Positions 42,833-52,136 are shown, numbered from the stretch's first letter. The stretch is DNA of 64,000 bases from Amaricoccus sp047275745 (GCF_047275745.1 NZ_JBKQWU010000009.1:50190-114189), one strand, 5' to 3'. Made by a program: numbers and translations. Notes: a model not told the origin generated them from the letters alone.

Positions 42833-43221
42833 CGACGGAGGAGGTGGTCGCCGCGCTGCATCCCCCGCGCCTGCCGGTGGGGACGGCGGCGCTCGGCCCC
42901 GGCGCGCTCGTCGCCGCCTTCGGCCTCGGCCTGCTGATCGCGCTGGTTCTCTTCACGCTTGCCCGGCCCGCTTTCCGCGCGCGGCGGAAGGTCGCCGGAC
43001 CTTCGGACCTGATCGCCGGTCTCGCGGCGCTGCCGCCCGAGGCGCGTCCGCTCGCGGCGGCGCGGCTCTTCACCCGTCTCGGCGCCGCGCCGCCCGAATC
43101 CGTCACGGCGCGGCTCTATCGTCCCGGCTCCCCGCCGCTGGACGCCGCGGCGCTGGGCGATGCCCTGCGCGCCGCCTGGGCCGCGGCGGCGCCCGAGGCG
43201 CGGAGGGGCGCGCGTGTTTGA
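42829..43221 (+). CDS. DUF4381-type membrane protein
   Basis: 130 residues from ATG 42829. The N-terminal leader LHPPRLPVGTAALGPG is followed by one membrane helix (about residues 25-45: LVAAFGLGLLIALVLFTLA). The cytosolic domain has a C-terminal EARRGARV. The position between the DUF58 and VWA genes of a MoxR operon is the hallmark of DUF4381. Its role is unknown; it probably anchors the complex. Confidence 0.8.
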   Translation: MTTEEVVAALHPPRLPVGTAALGPGALVAAFGLGLLIALVLFTLARPAFRARRKVAGPSDLIAGLAALPPEARPLAAARLFTRLGAAPPESVTARLYRPGSPPLDAAALGDALRAAWAAAAPEARRGARV

Positions 43222-44209
43222 GCTTTCCGCGCCCTGGCTCCTGCTGCTCCTGCCGCTGCCTCTGCTCGCGGCGCGCCTCCTGCCGCCGCGCGATCCGATG
43301 GAAGGGGCGCTGCGCCTGCCCGAGGGGATCGCCGCCGAGGCCGCGCCGGGCGCGCGGGGGACACGCTGGCGACGCCTCCGCTTGGCGCTGGCCTGGCTTG
43401 CCTGGGCGGGGCTCGTCATCGCGCTCGCCGGGCCGGTGCGGCTGGAGCCGGTCCGCGACACGAGCGCCACGGGGCGCGACATCATCCTCGCGCTCGACAT
43501 GTCGGGGAGCATGCTGATCGAGGATTTCGACCTCGACGGCGAGCCCGTGACACGGCTCGACGCGGTGAAGCGTGTCGCCGCGCGCTTCGTGACCGAGCGG
43601 CCCGGTGACCGGATCGGCCTCGTGCTCTTCGGCGACCGCGCCTATGTCGCGGCACCGCTCACCTGGGATCTCGCCGCCGTCGGCCGTGCGATCGAGGAGG
43701 CGAGCGTCGGCATCACCGGGCGCTCCACCGCCATCGCCGAGGGACTGGGCCTCGCGTTGAAGCGGATCATCGCGGCGGATGCGCGCTCGCGGGTCATCCT
43801 CCTGCTCTCCGACGGGCAGGATACCGCGCACCGGGTCGATGCGACGGAGGTGGCGCGGCTCGCCGCCGAGCACGACACGCGCGTGCACACGATCGCGCTC
43901 GGCCCCGCCGATCTGGAGACCGCGCCGGCGGATCGCGAGGCGGTCGATGTCGCGACCCTCCGCGCGATCGCCGAGGCTTCGGGCGGCCGGGGCTACCGCG
44001 TGCGGGGCACGGCGGATCTCGTCGCGATGGCCGCCGATCTCGACCAGCTCGAGCCCAACCCCTCCGACCGCCCGCCGGTCCTGATGCCGCGCCCGCTCTG
44101 GCCCTGGGCGGCGGGGCTGGCGCTTCTCGCGGCGGCGGTGCTCGGATGCCTGCCGCTCGTCGATCAGCTGTCGCGGGACCGCGCGGCGCGGGAGGGACGG
44201 CTCGCATGA
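43214..44209 (+). CDS. VWA-domain membrane protein, BatA/MxaC-like
   Basis: 331 residues from GTG 43214, overlapping the previous gene by eight bases. Two N-terminal helices (about 5-18 and 57-75), a VWA domain with intact MIDAS motif DMSGS (ILALDMSGSML), and one C-terminal helix (WPWAAGLALLAAAVL). Metal-ion-dependent adhesion in the periplasm or at the membrane face is expected. It is paired with a second VWA gene. Confidence 0.92.
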   Translation: MFELSAPWLLLLLPLPLLAARLLPPRDPMEGALRLPEGIAAEAAPGARGTRWRRLRLALAWLAWAGLVIALAGPVRLEPVRDTSATGRDIILALDMSGSMLIEDFDLDGEPVTRLDAVKRVAARFVTERPGDRIGLVLFGDRAYVAAPLTWDLAAVGRAIEEASVGITGRSTAIAEGLGLALKRIIAADARSRVILLLSDGQDTAHRVDATEVARLAAEHDTRVHTIALGPADLETAPADREAVDVATLRAIAEASGGRGYRVRGTADLVAMAADLDQLEPNPSDRPPVLMPRPLWPWAAGLALLAAAVLGCLPLVDQLSRDRAAREGRLA

Positions 44210-45135
44210 CCCTGGTCCTGCTGCGCCCCGCCTGGCTTCTCGCACTGATCCCGCTCGCGGCGCTCGCGATTCTCGTCTGGCGACGGAGGACAGCCGGGGG
44301 CTGGGAAGCAATCGTGGCGCCGGAACTGATGGCCTTCCTCCGCGCGCGGGGCGATGTCGGCGCGCCCGGCCAGCGCTGGCCGCTGCTGATCCCGCTCGTC
44401 CTCGCGGCGCTGATCGCGCTCTGCCTGAGCGGCCCGGCGCGGCTCCGGCCGCATGGCGCGGCCTTCGGGCGGCTCGATCCGCTCGTCGTCATGATCGATC
44501 TGTCGCCCTCGGTCACCGAGACCGCCAATCTCGGCGACGCGCAGGTGGCCGCGGCCTATCTGCTCGCCCATGGCGGCGGGCGGCCGGTCGGGCTGATCCT
44601 CTACGCCTCCGACGCCTATCTCGCCTCGGCTCCGACCAGCGATCCCGAGACGCTGCAGGGGCTGATCGCGGTGCTCGACAACGAGATCATGCCGGTCGCC
44701 GGCAGCCGGCCCGGCATCGCGCTCAGCGAGGCGGCGGATCTCTTCGCCCGGGCGGGCATGCCGGGGATCGGCGGCACGGATATCGTGATGATCTCGGACG
44801 GCGGTGGCGCCGGGGTGGAGGCCGAGGAACAGGCGGCGCGGCTCGCCGACCGGGGCGCGCGGGTCTGGGCGCTGACGCTCGACCGCGGGTCTCCCGAGGC
44901 GCCGCCGGCCGATCCCGACGGGCTCGCGGCGGTCGCACGGACCGGCGGTGGCGAGGCGCGGCCGGCCCGCGATCCCGAGCCGCTGGTCGCCGCGATCGCG
45001 GCGGCGCGCACGCGACAGCTGACCCGCGCGGCCGAGGCGCCCGAGGTCTTCGACGACCTCGGCCGCTGGTTCCTGCTCCTCGCGGCGCCCTTCGCGCTGC
45101 TCCTGTTCCGGAGCGAGCGGGGGCCGGCGCCATGA
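44206..45135 (+). CDS. VWA-domain membrane protein, BatB/MxaL-like
   Basis: 309 residues from ATG 44206 (ATGA overlap). It has the same layout as the preceding gene: helices at about 5-20 and 57-75, a VWA domain with DLSPS in place of DxSGS (VMIDLSPSVTE), and a C-terminal helix just before the end. The MIDAS Asp and Ser residues remain, so metal binding is possible. It was probably produced by an old duplication of the neighbour. Confidence 0.88.
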   Translation: MTLVLLRPAWLLALIPLAALAILVWRRRTAGGWEAIVAPELMAFLRARGDVGAPGQRWPLLIPLVLAALIALCLSGPARLRPHGAAFGRLDPLVVMIDLSPSVTETANLGDAQVAAAYLLAHGGGRPVGLILYASDAYLASAPTSDPETLQGLIAVLDNEIMPVAGSRPGIALSEAADLFARAGMPGIGGTDIVMISDGGGAGVEAEEQAARLADRGARVWALTLDRGSPEAPPADPDGLAAVARTGGGEARPARDPEPLVAAIAAARTRQLTRAAEAPEVFDDLGRWFLLLAAPFALLLFRSERGPAP

Positions 45136-45731
45136 CACGGTTCTTTTCTCGCGCCACGCCGCTCTTCGCCGTCGCGCTCCTTGCCATGGCGCTGCCGGGG
45201 CCGGACGCCTGGGGCCGGCTCGCCTATGCCATCGGGCTGCCGTCGCTCGCGGCCCGGCTGCTCGCAGATCCGGCCGCCCGCGGCGTCGCGCATTACAAGG
45301 CCGGTCATTATGCCGAAGCCGACGCGGCCTTCGCCGAGGCGGGACGGGTCTCGACCTACAACCGCGGCCTCAGCCTCGCCGCGACGGGCGACTACGCGCT
45401 CTCCCGCGCCTATTTCGACGCGGTGCTCTTCGCCACCCCCGCCGATTCCGAGGCGCGCGAGAACCGGGCCGTCGTCGACGCGCTGGCGCCACCGGTGATC
45501 GGGGAGGGCGACGGAGCCGGGCGGATCGCCGCGCGCTCGGTCCCCGCCGAGACGGACCCGCGGCGCGTGCGCAAGCCGCTCGGCGACGGACGGCGGGTGG
45601 CGGACGACGCCTGGCTCGCGACGCTCGCGGACGATCCGGGCGAATTCCTGCGCCTGCGGCTCGCCGACGAACACGAGCGGCGCGTCTCGCTTGGCCTCAT
45701 TCCCCCGCAGGAGGATGGCGAGCGATGGTAA
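45132..45731 (+). CDS. TPR-repeat protein, BatC/MxaK-like
   Basis: 199 residues. The N-terminal hydrophobic segment (about 8-24) acts as signal or anchor. One to two TPR units (GVAHYKAGHYAEADAAFAEAG, YNRGLSLAATGDYALSRAYFDAVL) follow. It presumably mediates protein-protein contacts in the periplasmic complex with the VWA proteins. It overlaps both neighbours by four and seven bases. Confidence 0.85.
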   Translation: MTRFFSRATPLFAVALLAMALPGPDAWGRLAYAIGLPSLAARLLADPAARGVAHYKAGHYAEADAAFAEAGRVSTYNRGLSLAATGDYALSRAYFDAVLFATPADSEARENRAVVDALAPPVIGEGDGAGRIAARSVPAETDPRRVRKPLGDGRRVADDAWLATLADDPGEFLRLRLADEHERRVSLGLIPPQEDGERW

Positions 45732-46957
45732 GGGCGCTCATCCTAATCGCGTTCCTCGGCGCGGGTGGAGGCGTGGGCGCGGCCTCGGCCGAGGTGCCGG
45801 GGAAGTCGCTGACGCTGATCGTCGAGCCGCGCTTCGTTCCCGCGGTGGTGGGCGAGATGATCCCCGTGACGATCCGGGGCGTTTACGACACCGAGATCGC
45901 GCTCGAGGAGATGGAGATCGCGCCGAGCCCCAGCTTCGACTGGGTTCAGCTCGAACAGGATTCCTGGCGTAACGAGCGTATCGGCGGCGTGACCCGCCGC
46001 GTCGTGGAGCGCAAGCTCGCGATCTTTCCGAAGACCAGCGGGCTCGATACCTTCGGGCCGGTCGATCACGTCCTGACCGTGATCGGCGCGAATTCCCAGC
46101 GCGAGGAGCTGACCGTCCACGCCCAGCCCGCCGCGATCTCGGTCGGCCCGATGCCGGACGATCCGCCGTTCGAGAAACCCTGGGGCTGGCGCTTTACCGC
46201 GTCGAGGCTGACGATCACCGATGAACTCAGCACCGATCCCGCGCAACTCTCCGATGGTGAGATCGTCACGCGGACCGTGACGCTCCGCGCCGATGGGGCG
46301 CTGCCGGAGATGCTGCCGCCCCGGCCGGTCATCCAGGAGCCCTGGCTCATCACCTTCGCCGATCCGATCCAGAAATCCTTCGAGCGCGACGCGAATGGCG
46401 TGACCTCGACGGTGATCTGGACCTGGCGATTCCGCCCGGCGACGGGCGAGCCGGGCGTGGTGCCGCCGGTGCCGATTCCGTTCTTCAACACCACGACACG
46501 CAAGGTCGAGGCGGTGGAGATCCCGCCGCTTCCGGTCGCCTATGCGAGTTTCGAGGCCTCGCAGGTTCCCGGTGGCGAGATGCGCCGGGGCGCGCGGCTC
46601 GCCTATCTCGGCGCGCTCGGCATGGGGCTTCTCGCGGGGGTCGCGATCTCCGCGCTCGGCGTCGAGGGGCGGACTGGCTGGTTCGGCAGGGCGCGCCGGC
46701 TCTATTCGCCGATCCCGCTGCTGCGGCTGCGGCGGGCGGCGCGCGCGGGCGACCTGCTCGCGCTGCGCCGGGCGGGTGAGGATTATCTCGCGCCCGGCGA
46801 AGCTCGCTCGCCCGCTCGCCGCGCCGAGGCCCTGGCGCGGCTCGAGACGGCGATCTACGGGCCGGGTGCCAGCGGCCTCCATTCGGGTGGTCTCGATTCG
46901 GGCGGGTTCGATGCGCGCGTCTTCGTCCGCGACTTGCGCCGCGCCTGGCGCGGCTAG
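45725..46957 (+). CDS. BatD-like protein (oxygen tolerance family)
   Basis: 410 residues. Signal peptide at 1-22 (ILIAFLGAGGGVGAASA), periplasmic Ig-like beta domains (VEPRFVPAVVGEMIPVTIRG), one membrane helix (about 297-315) and a cytosolic C-terminus. It is the last gene of the MoxR/VWA operon. Counterparts occur in Bacteroides bat operons and, in different form, in the mxaRSACKL genes that assemble methanol dehydrogenase. No methanol dehydrogenase is seen here. Confidence 0.85.
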   Translation: MVRALILIAFLGAGGGVGAASAEVPGKSLTLIVEPRFVPAVVGEMIPVTIRGVYDTEIALEEMEIAPSPSFDWVQLEQDSWRNERIGGVTRRVVERKLAIFPKTSGLDTFGPVDHVLTVIGANSQREELTVHAQPAAISVGPMPDDPPFEKPWGWRFTASRLTITDELSTDPAQLSDGEIVTRTVTLRADGALPEMLPPRPVIQEPWLITFADPIQKSFERDANGVTSTVIWTWRFRPATGEPGVVPPVPIPFFNTTTRKVEAVEIPPLPVAYASFEASQVPGGEMRRGARLAYLGALGMGLLAGVAISALGVEGRTGWFGRARRLYSPIPLLRLRRAARAGDLLALRRAGEDYLAPGEARSPARRAEALARLETAIYGPGASGLHSGGLDSGGFDARVFVRDLRRAWRG

Positions 46958-47022
46958 GCTCGGCCGCGCGCCGTTCTACTCTGTCTCCGCAGGCATCTGG
47001 GACGTGCGCGAATCGGCTTGCT

Positions 47023-47051
47023 TTGACTTACACGTTACATGTAAGTAACGC
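47023..47051 (+). promoter_or_regulatory. Candidate GntR promoter and operator
   Basis: TTGACT (47023-47028) and TAACGC (47046-47051) are 17 bases apart. The spacer holds the 10-bp palindrome TTACATGTAA (47035-47044), and GTTAC and GTAAC half-sites flank it. An operator between -35 and -10 fits autorepression by the adjacent GntR protein. The implied transcript start is very near the ribosome binding site GGGAGGA (47054-47060), which keeps the call tentative. Confidence 0.5.
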
Positions 47052-47066
47052 GCGGGAGGAAATCAG

Positions 47067-47768
47067 ATGCGACGGATCGTTCCGATCGCGCCGGCGAAAA
47101 GCGTGGCGCATCAGGTGCGCGACGGGGTGCGCGATGCCATCATCGACGGCCAGTTCGCAATGGGCGAAAGCATTTCCGAGGAACGGCTCGTCGCGCTCTT
47201 CGGCGTCAGCCGCTCGCCGATCCGCGACGCCCTGAACGAGCTCAAGTTCACCGGTCTGGTCGAGATCGTCCCCAAGCGCGGCAGTTTCGTCTTCTTGCCG
47301 GACGACGAAGAGGTCGCGGATCTCTGCGAGTTTCGCCTGATGCTGGAACGCGAGGCCGCCACCCTTGCCATGACCCGCGATCCCGACGGGTTGCTGCGGC
47401 GGTTGCGCGAGATCTGCGAACGCATGGCCCGCGCCGAGGACACCGGCGATCGCGACGACTATTCCCGGGCCGATACCGACTATCACGCGGCCTTCTTCGA
47501 ATTCTGCGGCAACCGGCTGGTCAGCGACGCCTATGCGCTCGCCGATGCCCGGATCGCGACGCTGCGCACCGCGTTGACCGCGCCATCGGATGACCGCCGG
47601 GAGGCGAGCTTTCACGAACATCTGCGGATGGTCGCGCAACTCGGCCTCCGCGACATGGCCGGGTTCGCCGTGACCCTGTCCGAACATATCGATCGCACCC
47701 GGCGCGTGGCCATGGTCGAACTTCGCAAGTTCAAGGAGACCGCCGATGACACTTCGCGAACGACTTGA
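47067..47768 (+). CDS. GntR-family (FadR/FCD subfamily) transcriptional regulator
   Basis: 233 residues. The winged HTH is at about 12-70 (ISEERLVALFGVSRSPIRDALNELKFTGLVEIVPKRGSFVF). A helical FCD ligand domain follows, with metal-site residues DYHAAFFEFCGN and HEHLRMV. FCD regulators sense organic acids and control nearby catabolic genes. It overlaps the next gene by 23 bases, so regulator and enzymes are one transcript. The effector is presumably the TRAP substrate or an intermediate. Confidence 0.93.
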   Translation: MRRIVPIAPAKSVAHQVRDGVRDAIIDGQFAMGESISEERLVALFGVSRSPIRDALNELKFTGLVEIVPKRGSFVFLPDDEEVADLCEFRLMLEREAATLAMTRDPDGLLRRLREICERMARAEDTGDRDDYSRADTDYHAAFFEFCGNRLVSDAYALADARIATLRTALTAPSDDRREASFHEHLRMVAQLGLRDMAGFAVTLSEHIDRTRRVAMVELRKFKETADDTSRTT

Positions 47769-48600
47769 ACGCGGCCCGATCGTCACCGCCCCGGGGGCCC
47801 CGGATGCGCTGACCGCGCGTCTGATCGGCCATATGGGGTTCGAGGCGGTCTACATGACTGGCCTCGGCGCCACCGCGAGCCGGCTCGGCATGCCCGATCT
47901 CGGGCTGATGAGCCAGAGCGAGATGGCCGAGCACGCCCGCGCCATGACCCGCGCCGCCGGCATTCCGGTGATCGCGGACGCGGATACCGGCTATGGCGGA
48001 CCGCTCAACATCCGCCGCGCCGTCGCCGATTACGCCATGGCGGGCGTGGCCGCGCTGCATCTCGAGGATCAGGTCAGCCCGAAACGCTGCGGCCAGCTTT
48101 CGGGCGTCCGGCTGGTGGAGGTTCCGGAAGCCGAGGCGCGGCTCCGCGCCGCGCTCGCCGCGCGCGACGCCTTCGCGGCGGAGATGCTGGTCATCGGCCG
48201 CACCGACGCGCTGCCCGCGCTCGGGATCGAGGCGGCGGTGGAGCGGGCGCGGCGCTACGCGGGTCTGGGTGTGGACCTCGTCTTCGTCGATGGCATCAAG
48301 ACCCGCGCCGAGGTCGAGGCGGTGGCGGAGCGCGTACCCGGCCGCAAGGTCGTGAGCCTCGTGGACGGGACCGACGCGGCCGGACTTACCCGGGAGGAGC
48401 TCGGGGAGATGGGCTTCTCGCTCTGCCTCTACGCCGTCACCACGCTTTTCGCCGCCCTCGGCGCGGCCCGGCGCGCGCTCGAGAGCCTGAACGCCACCGG
48501 CTCGGTCGCCGGGATCGGCGGGCAGATGACCTATGCCGAGTTCTGCGAGGTCGTCGGCCTCGGCGCGCATCAGGGCTTCGCACACGAGTTCGAGGCATGA
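47746..48600 (+). CDS. Isocitrate lyase/PEP mutase superfamily enzyme
   Basis: 284 residues. The family's TIM barrel shows VIADADTGYGG (metal Asp78/Asp80), LHLEDQVSPKRCGQL (Glu107; catalytic loop KRCG at 113-116) and IGRTDALPALG. The KRCG loop cysteine is retained, as in 2-methylisocitrate lyase and 2,3-dimethylmalate lyase and unlike oxaloacetate decarboxylases or PEP mutases. A C-C lyase acting on a substituted malate is the best guess. It ends four bases inside the SDR gene. Confidence 0.88.
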   Translation: MTLRERLERGPIVTAPGAPDALTARLIGHMGFEAVYMTGLGATASRLGMPDLGLMSQSEMAEHARAMTRAAGIPVIADADTGYGGPLNIRRAVADYAMAGVAALHLEDQVSPKRCGQLSGVRLVEVPEAEARLRAALAARDAFAAEMLVIGRTDALPALGIEAAVERARRYAGLGVDLVFVDGIKTRAEVEAVAERVPGRKVVSLVDGTDAAGLTREELGEMGFSLCLYAVTTLFAALGAARRALESLNATGSVAGIGGQMTYAEFCEVVGLGAHQGFAHEFEA

Positions 48601-49316
48601 GCGCCGAAGGCGCCACGGTCCTGATCACCGGCGGCGCCGCCGGGATCGGTTTCGAGATCGCACGCGCCGTCACCGCGCGGGGGGCGCGCGCCCTGATCTG
48701 GGATATCGACGCGGCGAGCCTCGAACGGGCCGCCGCCGAACTGCCGGGCTGCGGCGCCGTCGCGGCGGATGTCTCCGATGCCGATTCCGTGGCACGGGCG
48801 ATCGCTGAGGGGCCGGAACCCACGCATCTCGTGAACAACGCCGGCATCCTCGGCCCCGACATGGGCTTCGACGCCGCCGACGCGGGTGCCATCGACCGCG
48901 TGCTGGCGGTCAACCTGCGCGGGCCGCTGCTCGTCACTTCCGCCTTCCTGAACGCGCGGGTCGAACACGGCGCCGCCAGTATCCTCAACATGTCCTCGAT
49001 CGCCGGATTCAACGGCGGGGCGCGGGGGCGGGCGGTCTATGGCGCGACCAAGGGGGCCATTCTCGCGCTGACCCAGGCGATGGCGCGCGATCTCGCGCCC
49101 GCGCTCAGGGTCAACGCGCTCGCGCCCGGCATCATCGACACCGAGATCCAGGCCGGGCTTTTCGCCGATCGCGCCGCGCTCGAAGCCACGGCGGCGGGCA
49201 TCCCGCTGGCCCGGCTCGGCCAGCCGTCGGAAGTCGCGGCCGCCGCCGCCTGGCTGCTGTTCGATGCCGCCTATGTCACCGGAGAAGTCATTCGCGTTGC
49301 AGGAGGGCGCAAATGA
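48597..49316 (+). CDS. SDR-family oxidoreductase
   Basis: 239 residues, classical SDR. Cofactor motif TGGAAGIG, NNAGIL, catalytic Ser in LNMSSIAG, Tyr/Lys in VYGATKGAILA. DIDAAS after strand 2 suggests NAD rather than NADP. Coupling to the lyase and TRAP genes (ATGA overlaps on both sides) points to oxidation or reduction of a hydroxyl group in the imported acid. Confidence 0.88.
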   Translation: MSAEGATVLITGGAAGIGFEIARAVTARGARALIWDIDAASLERAAAELPGCGAVAADVSDADSVARAIAEGPEPTHLVNNAGILGPDMGFDAADAGAIDRVLAVNLRGPLLVTSAFLNARVEHGAASILNMSSIAGFNGGARGRAVYGATKGAILALTQAMARDLAPALRVNALAPGIIDTEIQAGLFADRAALEATAAGIPLARLGQPSEVAAAAAWLLFDAAYVTGEVIRVAGGRK

Positions 49317-49819
49317 AACGATCGCTCGATCTGATGTTCTACCTGCTGGACTGCGTGCTGGTCCTGCTGCTCGGGGCGATGACCGTCATGGTCTTCGTCA
49401 ATGTCGTGTTGCGATACGGCTTCGGCAACGGGCTCGACATCTCCGACGAGATGTCGCGCTTCTGCTTCGTCTGGCTGATCTTCCTCGGCTCGATCTCGGC
49501 CATGCGGCGCAACATGCACATGGGCTTCGACCTCGTGGTGACCTCGGTCGGGCCCTCGGCGCGGCGCGTGCTTCTGACGGTCGCGAACGGGCTCATCCTC
49601 GCCGTCTGCCTGCTGATCCTGACCGGCACGATCATGCAGTGGCACGTCAATGCGACCAATATCGCGCCCGTGACGCGGATGCCGATGATCTGGGTCTTCG
49701 GCGTCGCCGTCCCGATGTCGCTCGCGATCGGCATCATGGCCGGGCTGCGCATGGTGGGCTACGCCACCGGGCGGCTGAGCGACGCGCCCGATCATGTCGA
49801 TCCGGAGATGCATCAATGA
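49313..49819 (+). CDS. dctQ: TRAP transporter small permease (DctQ type)
   Basis: 168 residues with four membrane helices (about 13-35, 50-67, 88-108, 130-148) and the DctQ signature DEMSRFCFVWLIFLGS. It bridges the substrate-binding protein and the large permease. Its ATG lies inside the SDR stop, and its stop overlaps the dctM ATG. Confidence 0.94.
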   Translation: MKRSLDLMFYLLDCVLVLLLGAMTVMVFVNVVLRYGFGNGLDISDEMSRFCFVWLIFLGSISAMRRNMHMGFDLVVTSVGPSARRVLLTVANGLILAVCLLILTGTIMQWHVNATNIAPVTRMPMIWVFGVAVPMSLAIGIMAGLRMVGYATGRLSDAPDHVDPEMHQ

Positions 49820-51093
49820 GCCTCGTCATCTTTCTCGTCACGCTCGGCCTGACGCTCGCGACCGGCGTTCCAGTCGCCTTCGCGCTCATCATCTGCGCCG
49901 TCACCATGGGGATCTCGCTCGATCTCTTCGATCCGCAGATCATCTCGCAGCGCTTCATCGTGGGTGCGAACAACTTCTCGCTGCTGGCGATCCCGTTCTT
50001 CCTGCTGGCGGGCGAGCTCATGAACGCGGGCGGCCTTTCGCAGCGCATCATCAAGTTCGCCATGGCCTTCGTCGGCCATCTGAAGGGCGGGCTCGGCGTG
50101 GTCGCGATCTTCGCCGCGGTCATCCTCGCGAGCCTTTCGGGCTCGGCCGCGGCCGACACGGCGGCGCTGATCTCGATCCTGCTGCCGATGATGCGGGCTT
50201 CCGGCCATGACGAGGCGCGTTCGGTCGGGCTCATGGCCTCGGGCGGGATCATCGCGCCGATCATTCCGCCGTCGATCGCCTATATCATCTTCGGCGTGGC
50301 GACCAACCTCTCGATCTCGCAGCTCTTCATGGCAGGGATCGTGCCCGGCGCGATGATGGGCCTCGGCGCGCTCGCCGTCTGGATGTTCCTCGCCCGGCGC
50401 GAGAACGTGATGCCCCTGCCGCGCCAGGACTGGCCCGCGCGGATCGCGGCGCTGAAGGGCGCGGCCTGGGCGCTCGGACTGCCGGTCATCATCCTCGGCG
50501 GCATCCGCTTCGGCGTCGTCACCCCGACCGAGGCCGCCGTCGTCGCCGCGGTCTACGCGCTGCTCGTCGGCTTCTTCGTCTACCGCGAACTGAAGCTCTC
50601 GATGCTCTTCGACGTGTTCCGCAACGCCGCCTATACGACCGCGGTGGTGATGCTCCTCGCGGCGGCGGCGCTGACGACCGCCTGGTTCATCTCGATCGCG
50701 GATCTCTCGGGCATCGTGCTCGATCTCGTCGGGCCGCTCGTCGATCATCCGAAGATCCTGCTCCTCGTCATCATGGCGCTGATCCTGATCATCGGCACGA
50801 TGATGGACATGGGCCCGACCATCCTTATCCTCGCCCCGGTGCTCTTGCCGGTGGTCGAGGAAGCCGGGATCGATCCGATCTATTTCGGCGTTCTCTTCGT
50901 CATCAACACCGCCATCGGGCTCATCACGCCGCCCGTGGGGATCGTGCTCTCGGTCGCGTCGGGTGTGTCGGGGATCTCGATGCACCGGGTCGCGATGGGC
51001 GCCATGCCCTTCCTCGCGGCCCAGGTCCTCGTCCTCGTGCTGCTGGTCCTGTTCCCGCAGCTCGTCCTCTGGCCGCTGTCCTGGCTCCAATAG
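49816..51093 (+). CDS. dctM: TRAP transporter large permease (DctM type)
   Basis: 425 residues from ATG 49816, about twelve membrane helices. Conserved TRAP-M blocks: NFSLLAIPFFLLAGELMN, GSAAADTAALISILLPMM, GGIIAPIIPPSIAYIIFG, NTAIGLITPPVGIVL. It drives sodium- or proton-coupled uptake of organic acids. The open frame extends far upstream but is not coding there. Confidence 0.96.
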   Translation: MSLVIFLVTLGLTLATGVPVAFALIICAVTMGISLDLFDPQIISQRFIVGANNFSLLAIPFFLLAGELMNAGGLSQRIIKFAMAFVGHLKGGLGVVAIFAAVILASLSGSAAADTAALISILLPMMRASGHDEARSVGLMASGGIIAPIIPPSIAYIIFGVATNLSISQLFMAGIVPGAMMGLGALAVWMFLARRENVMPLPRQDWPARIAALKGAAWALGLPVIILGGIRFGVVTPTEAAVVAAVYALLVGFFVYRELKLSMLFDVFRNAAYTTAVVMLLAAAALTTAWFISIADLSGIVLDLVGPLVDHPKILLLVIMALILIIGTMMDMGPTILILAPVLLPVVEEAGIDPIYFGVLFVINTAIGLITPPVGIVLSVASGVSGISMHRVAMGAMPFLAAQVLVLVLLVLFPQLVLWPLSWLQ

Positions 51094-51113
51094 TCTCATA
51101 ACGGGAGGAATCC

Positions 51114-52136
51114 ATGCTTGACCATCTGACCAAGGCCGCCTCGGCGCTCGCCCTCGCCGCCGCGCTGGCCCCGGCCGCCGCCTTGGCGCAGGAATACAAC
51201 CGCCATACCTTCAAGGTCTCGAATGGCGCGGCCGAGGATCACCCGGTCTCGGCCGGCGTGGACGCCATGTCGGAATGCCTCGAAGCCGCCAGCGACGGAA
51301 GCATGAAGCTCCGCGGCTTCTACAACGGACAGCTCGGCGACGACGCGGAGGCGACGCAATCGGTGCGCTCCGGCTCGATCGAGATGGTCGTGACCGGCGC
51401 GGCGGCGATCGGCGGGATCGAACCGGCGATGAGCGCGCTCGAACTGCCGTTCCTCTTCACCTCGGACTGGGAAGTGGACGGGATCATGACCGGCCCCTAT
51501 TTCGATCACCTGGCCGAGAAGATGCCCCAGCACGGGCTGATCCTGCTGTCGATCTGGGAGAACGGCTTCCGCAACACCACGAATTCCAAACACGCCATCG
51601 ACAGCATTGAGGGCTTCAAGGGCCTGAACTTCCGCGTGATGCAGAATCCTGTCTTCATCGACACCTTCCGGCGGCTCGGTGCCAATCCGGTGCCAATGGC
51701 CTTCGGCGAGGTCTTCACCGCGCTCGAGACCGGCGCCGTGGACGGGCAGGAGAACCCGATCCCGCTCATCCAGGCGACAAAGTTCTACGAGGTGCAGAAG
51801 TATCTGACCCTGACGCGCCACGCCTATTCCCCGACCCCGGTCCTGATGTCGAAATCGGTCTGGGACGAGCTGAACGCGGATGAGCAGACGCTCGTCAGGG
51901 ATTGCGCGACCTATGCCCGCGAACCGCAGATCGAGCGCTCGCGCGAGGTGGCGAACGCGGCGCTGGAGGAACTCAGGGCCGAGGGCATGGAAATCTCCGA
52001 ACTGCCCATGGCCGAGTTCGAGAAGCTGCTCGCGGTCGTGGAGCCGGTCTACGAGGCCAACATGGAATCGGTCGGCAAGGAGAACTTCGACCTGTTGATG
52101 AGCGAGCTCAACAAGCTGCGCGCAACCGGAGACTGA
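51114..52136 (+). CDS. dctP: TRAP transporter substrate-binding protein (DctP family)
   Basis: 340 residues. Sec signal peptide (about 1-25, ending ALAQ). The DctP core contains GLNFRVMQNPVFIDTFRRLGANPVPM, where Arg normally pins the substrate carboxylate, and GEVFTALETGAVDGQENPI. So the ligand is a carboxylate. AACGGGAGG precedes the ATG. It is placed after the permeases in the operon. Confidence 0.95.
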   Translation: MLDHLTKAASALALAAALAPAAALAQEYNRHTFKVSNGAAEDHPVSAGVDAMSECLEAASDGSMKLRGFYNGQLGDDAEATQSVRSGSIEMVVTGAAAIGGIEPAMSALELPFLFTSDWEVDGIMTGPYFDHLAEKMPQHGLILLSIWENGFRNTTNSKHAIDSIEGFKGLNFRVMQNPVFIDTFRRLGANPVPMAFGEVFTALETGAVDGQENPIPLIQATKFYEVQKYLTLTRHAYSPTPVLMSKSVWDELNADEQTLVRDCATYAREPQIERSREVANAALEELRAEGMEISELPMAEFEKLLAVVEPVYEANMESVGKENFDLLMSELNKLRATGD

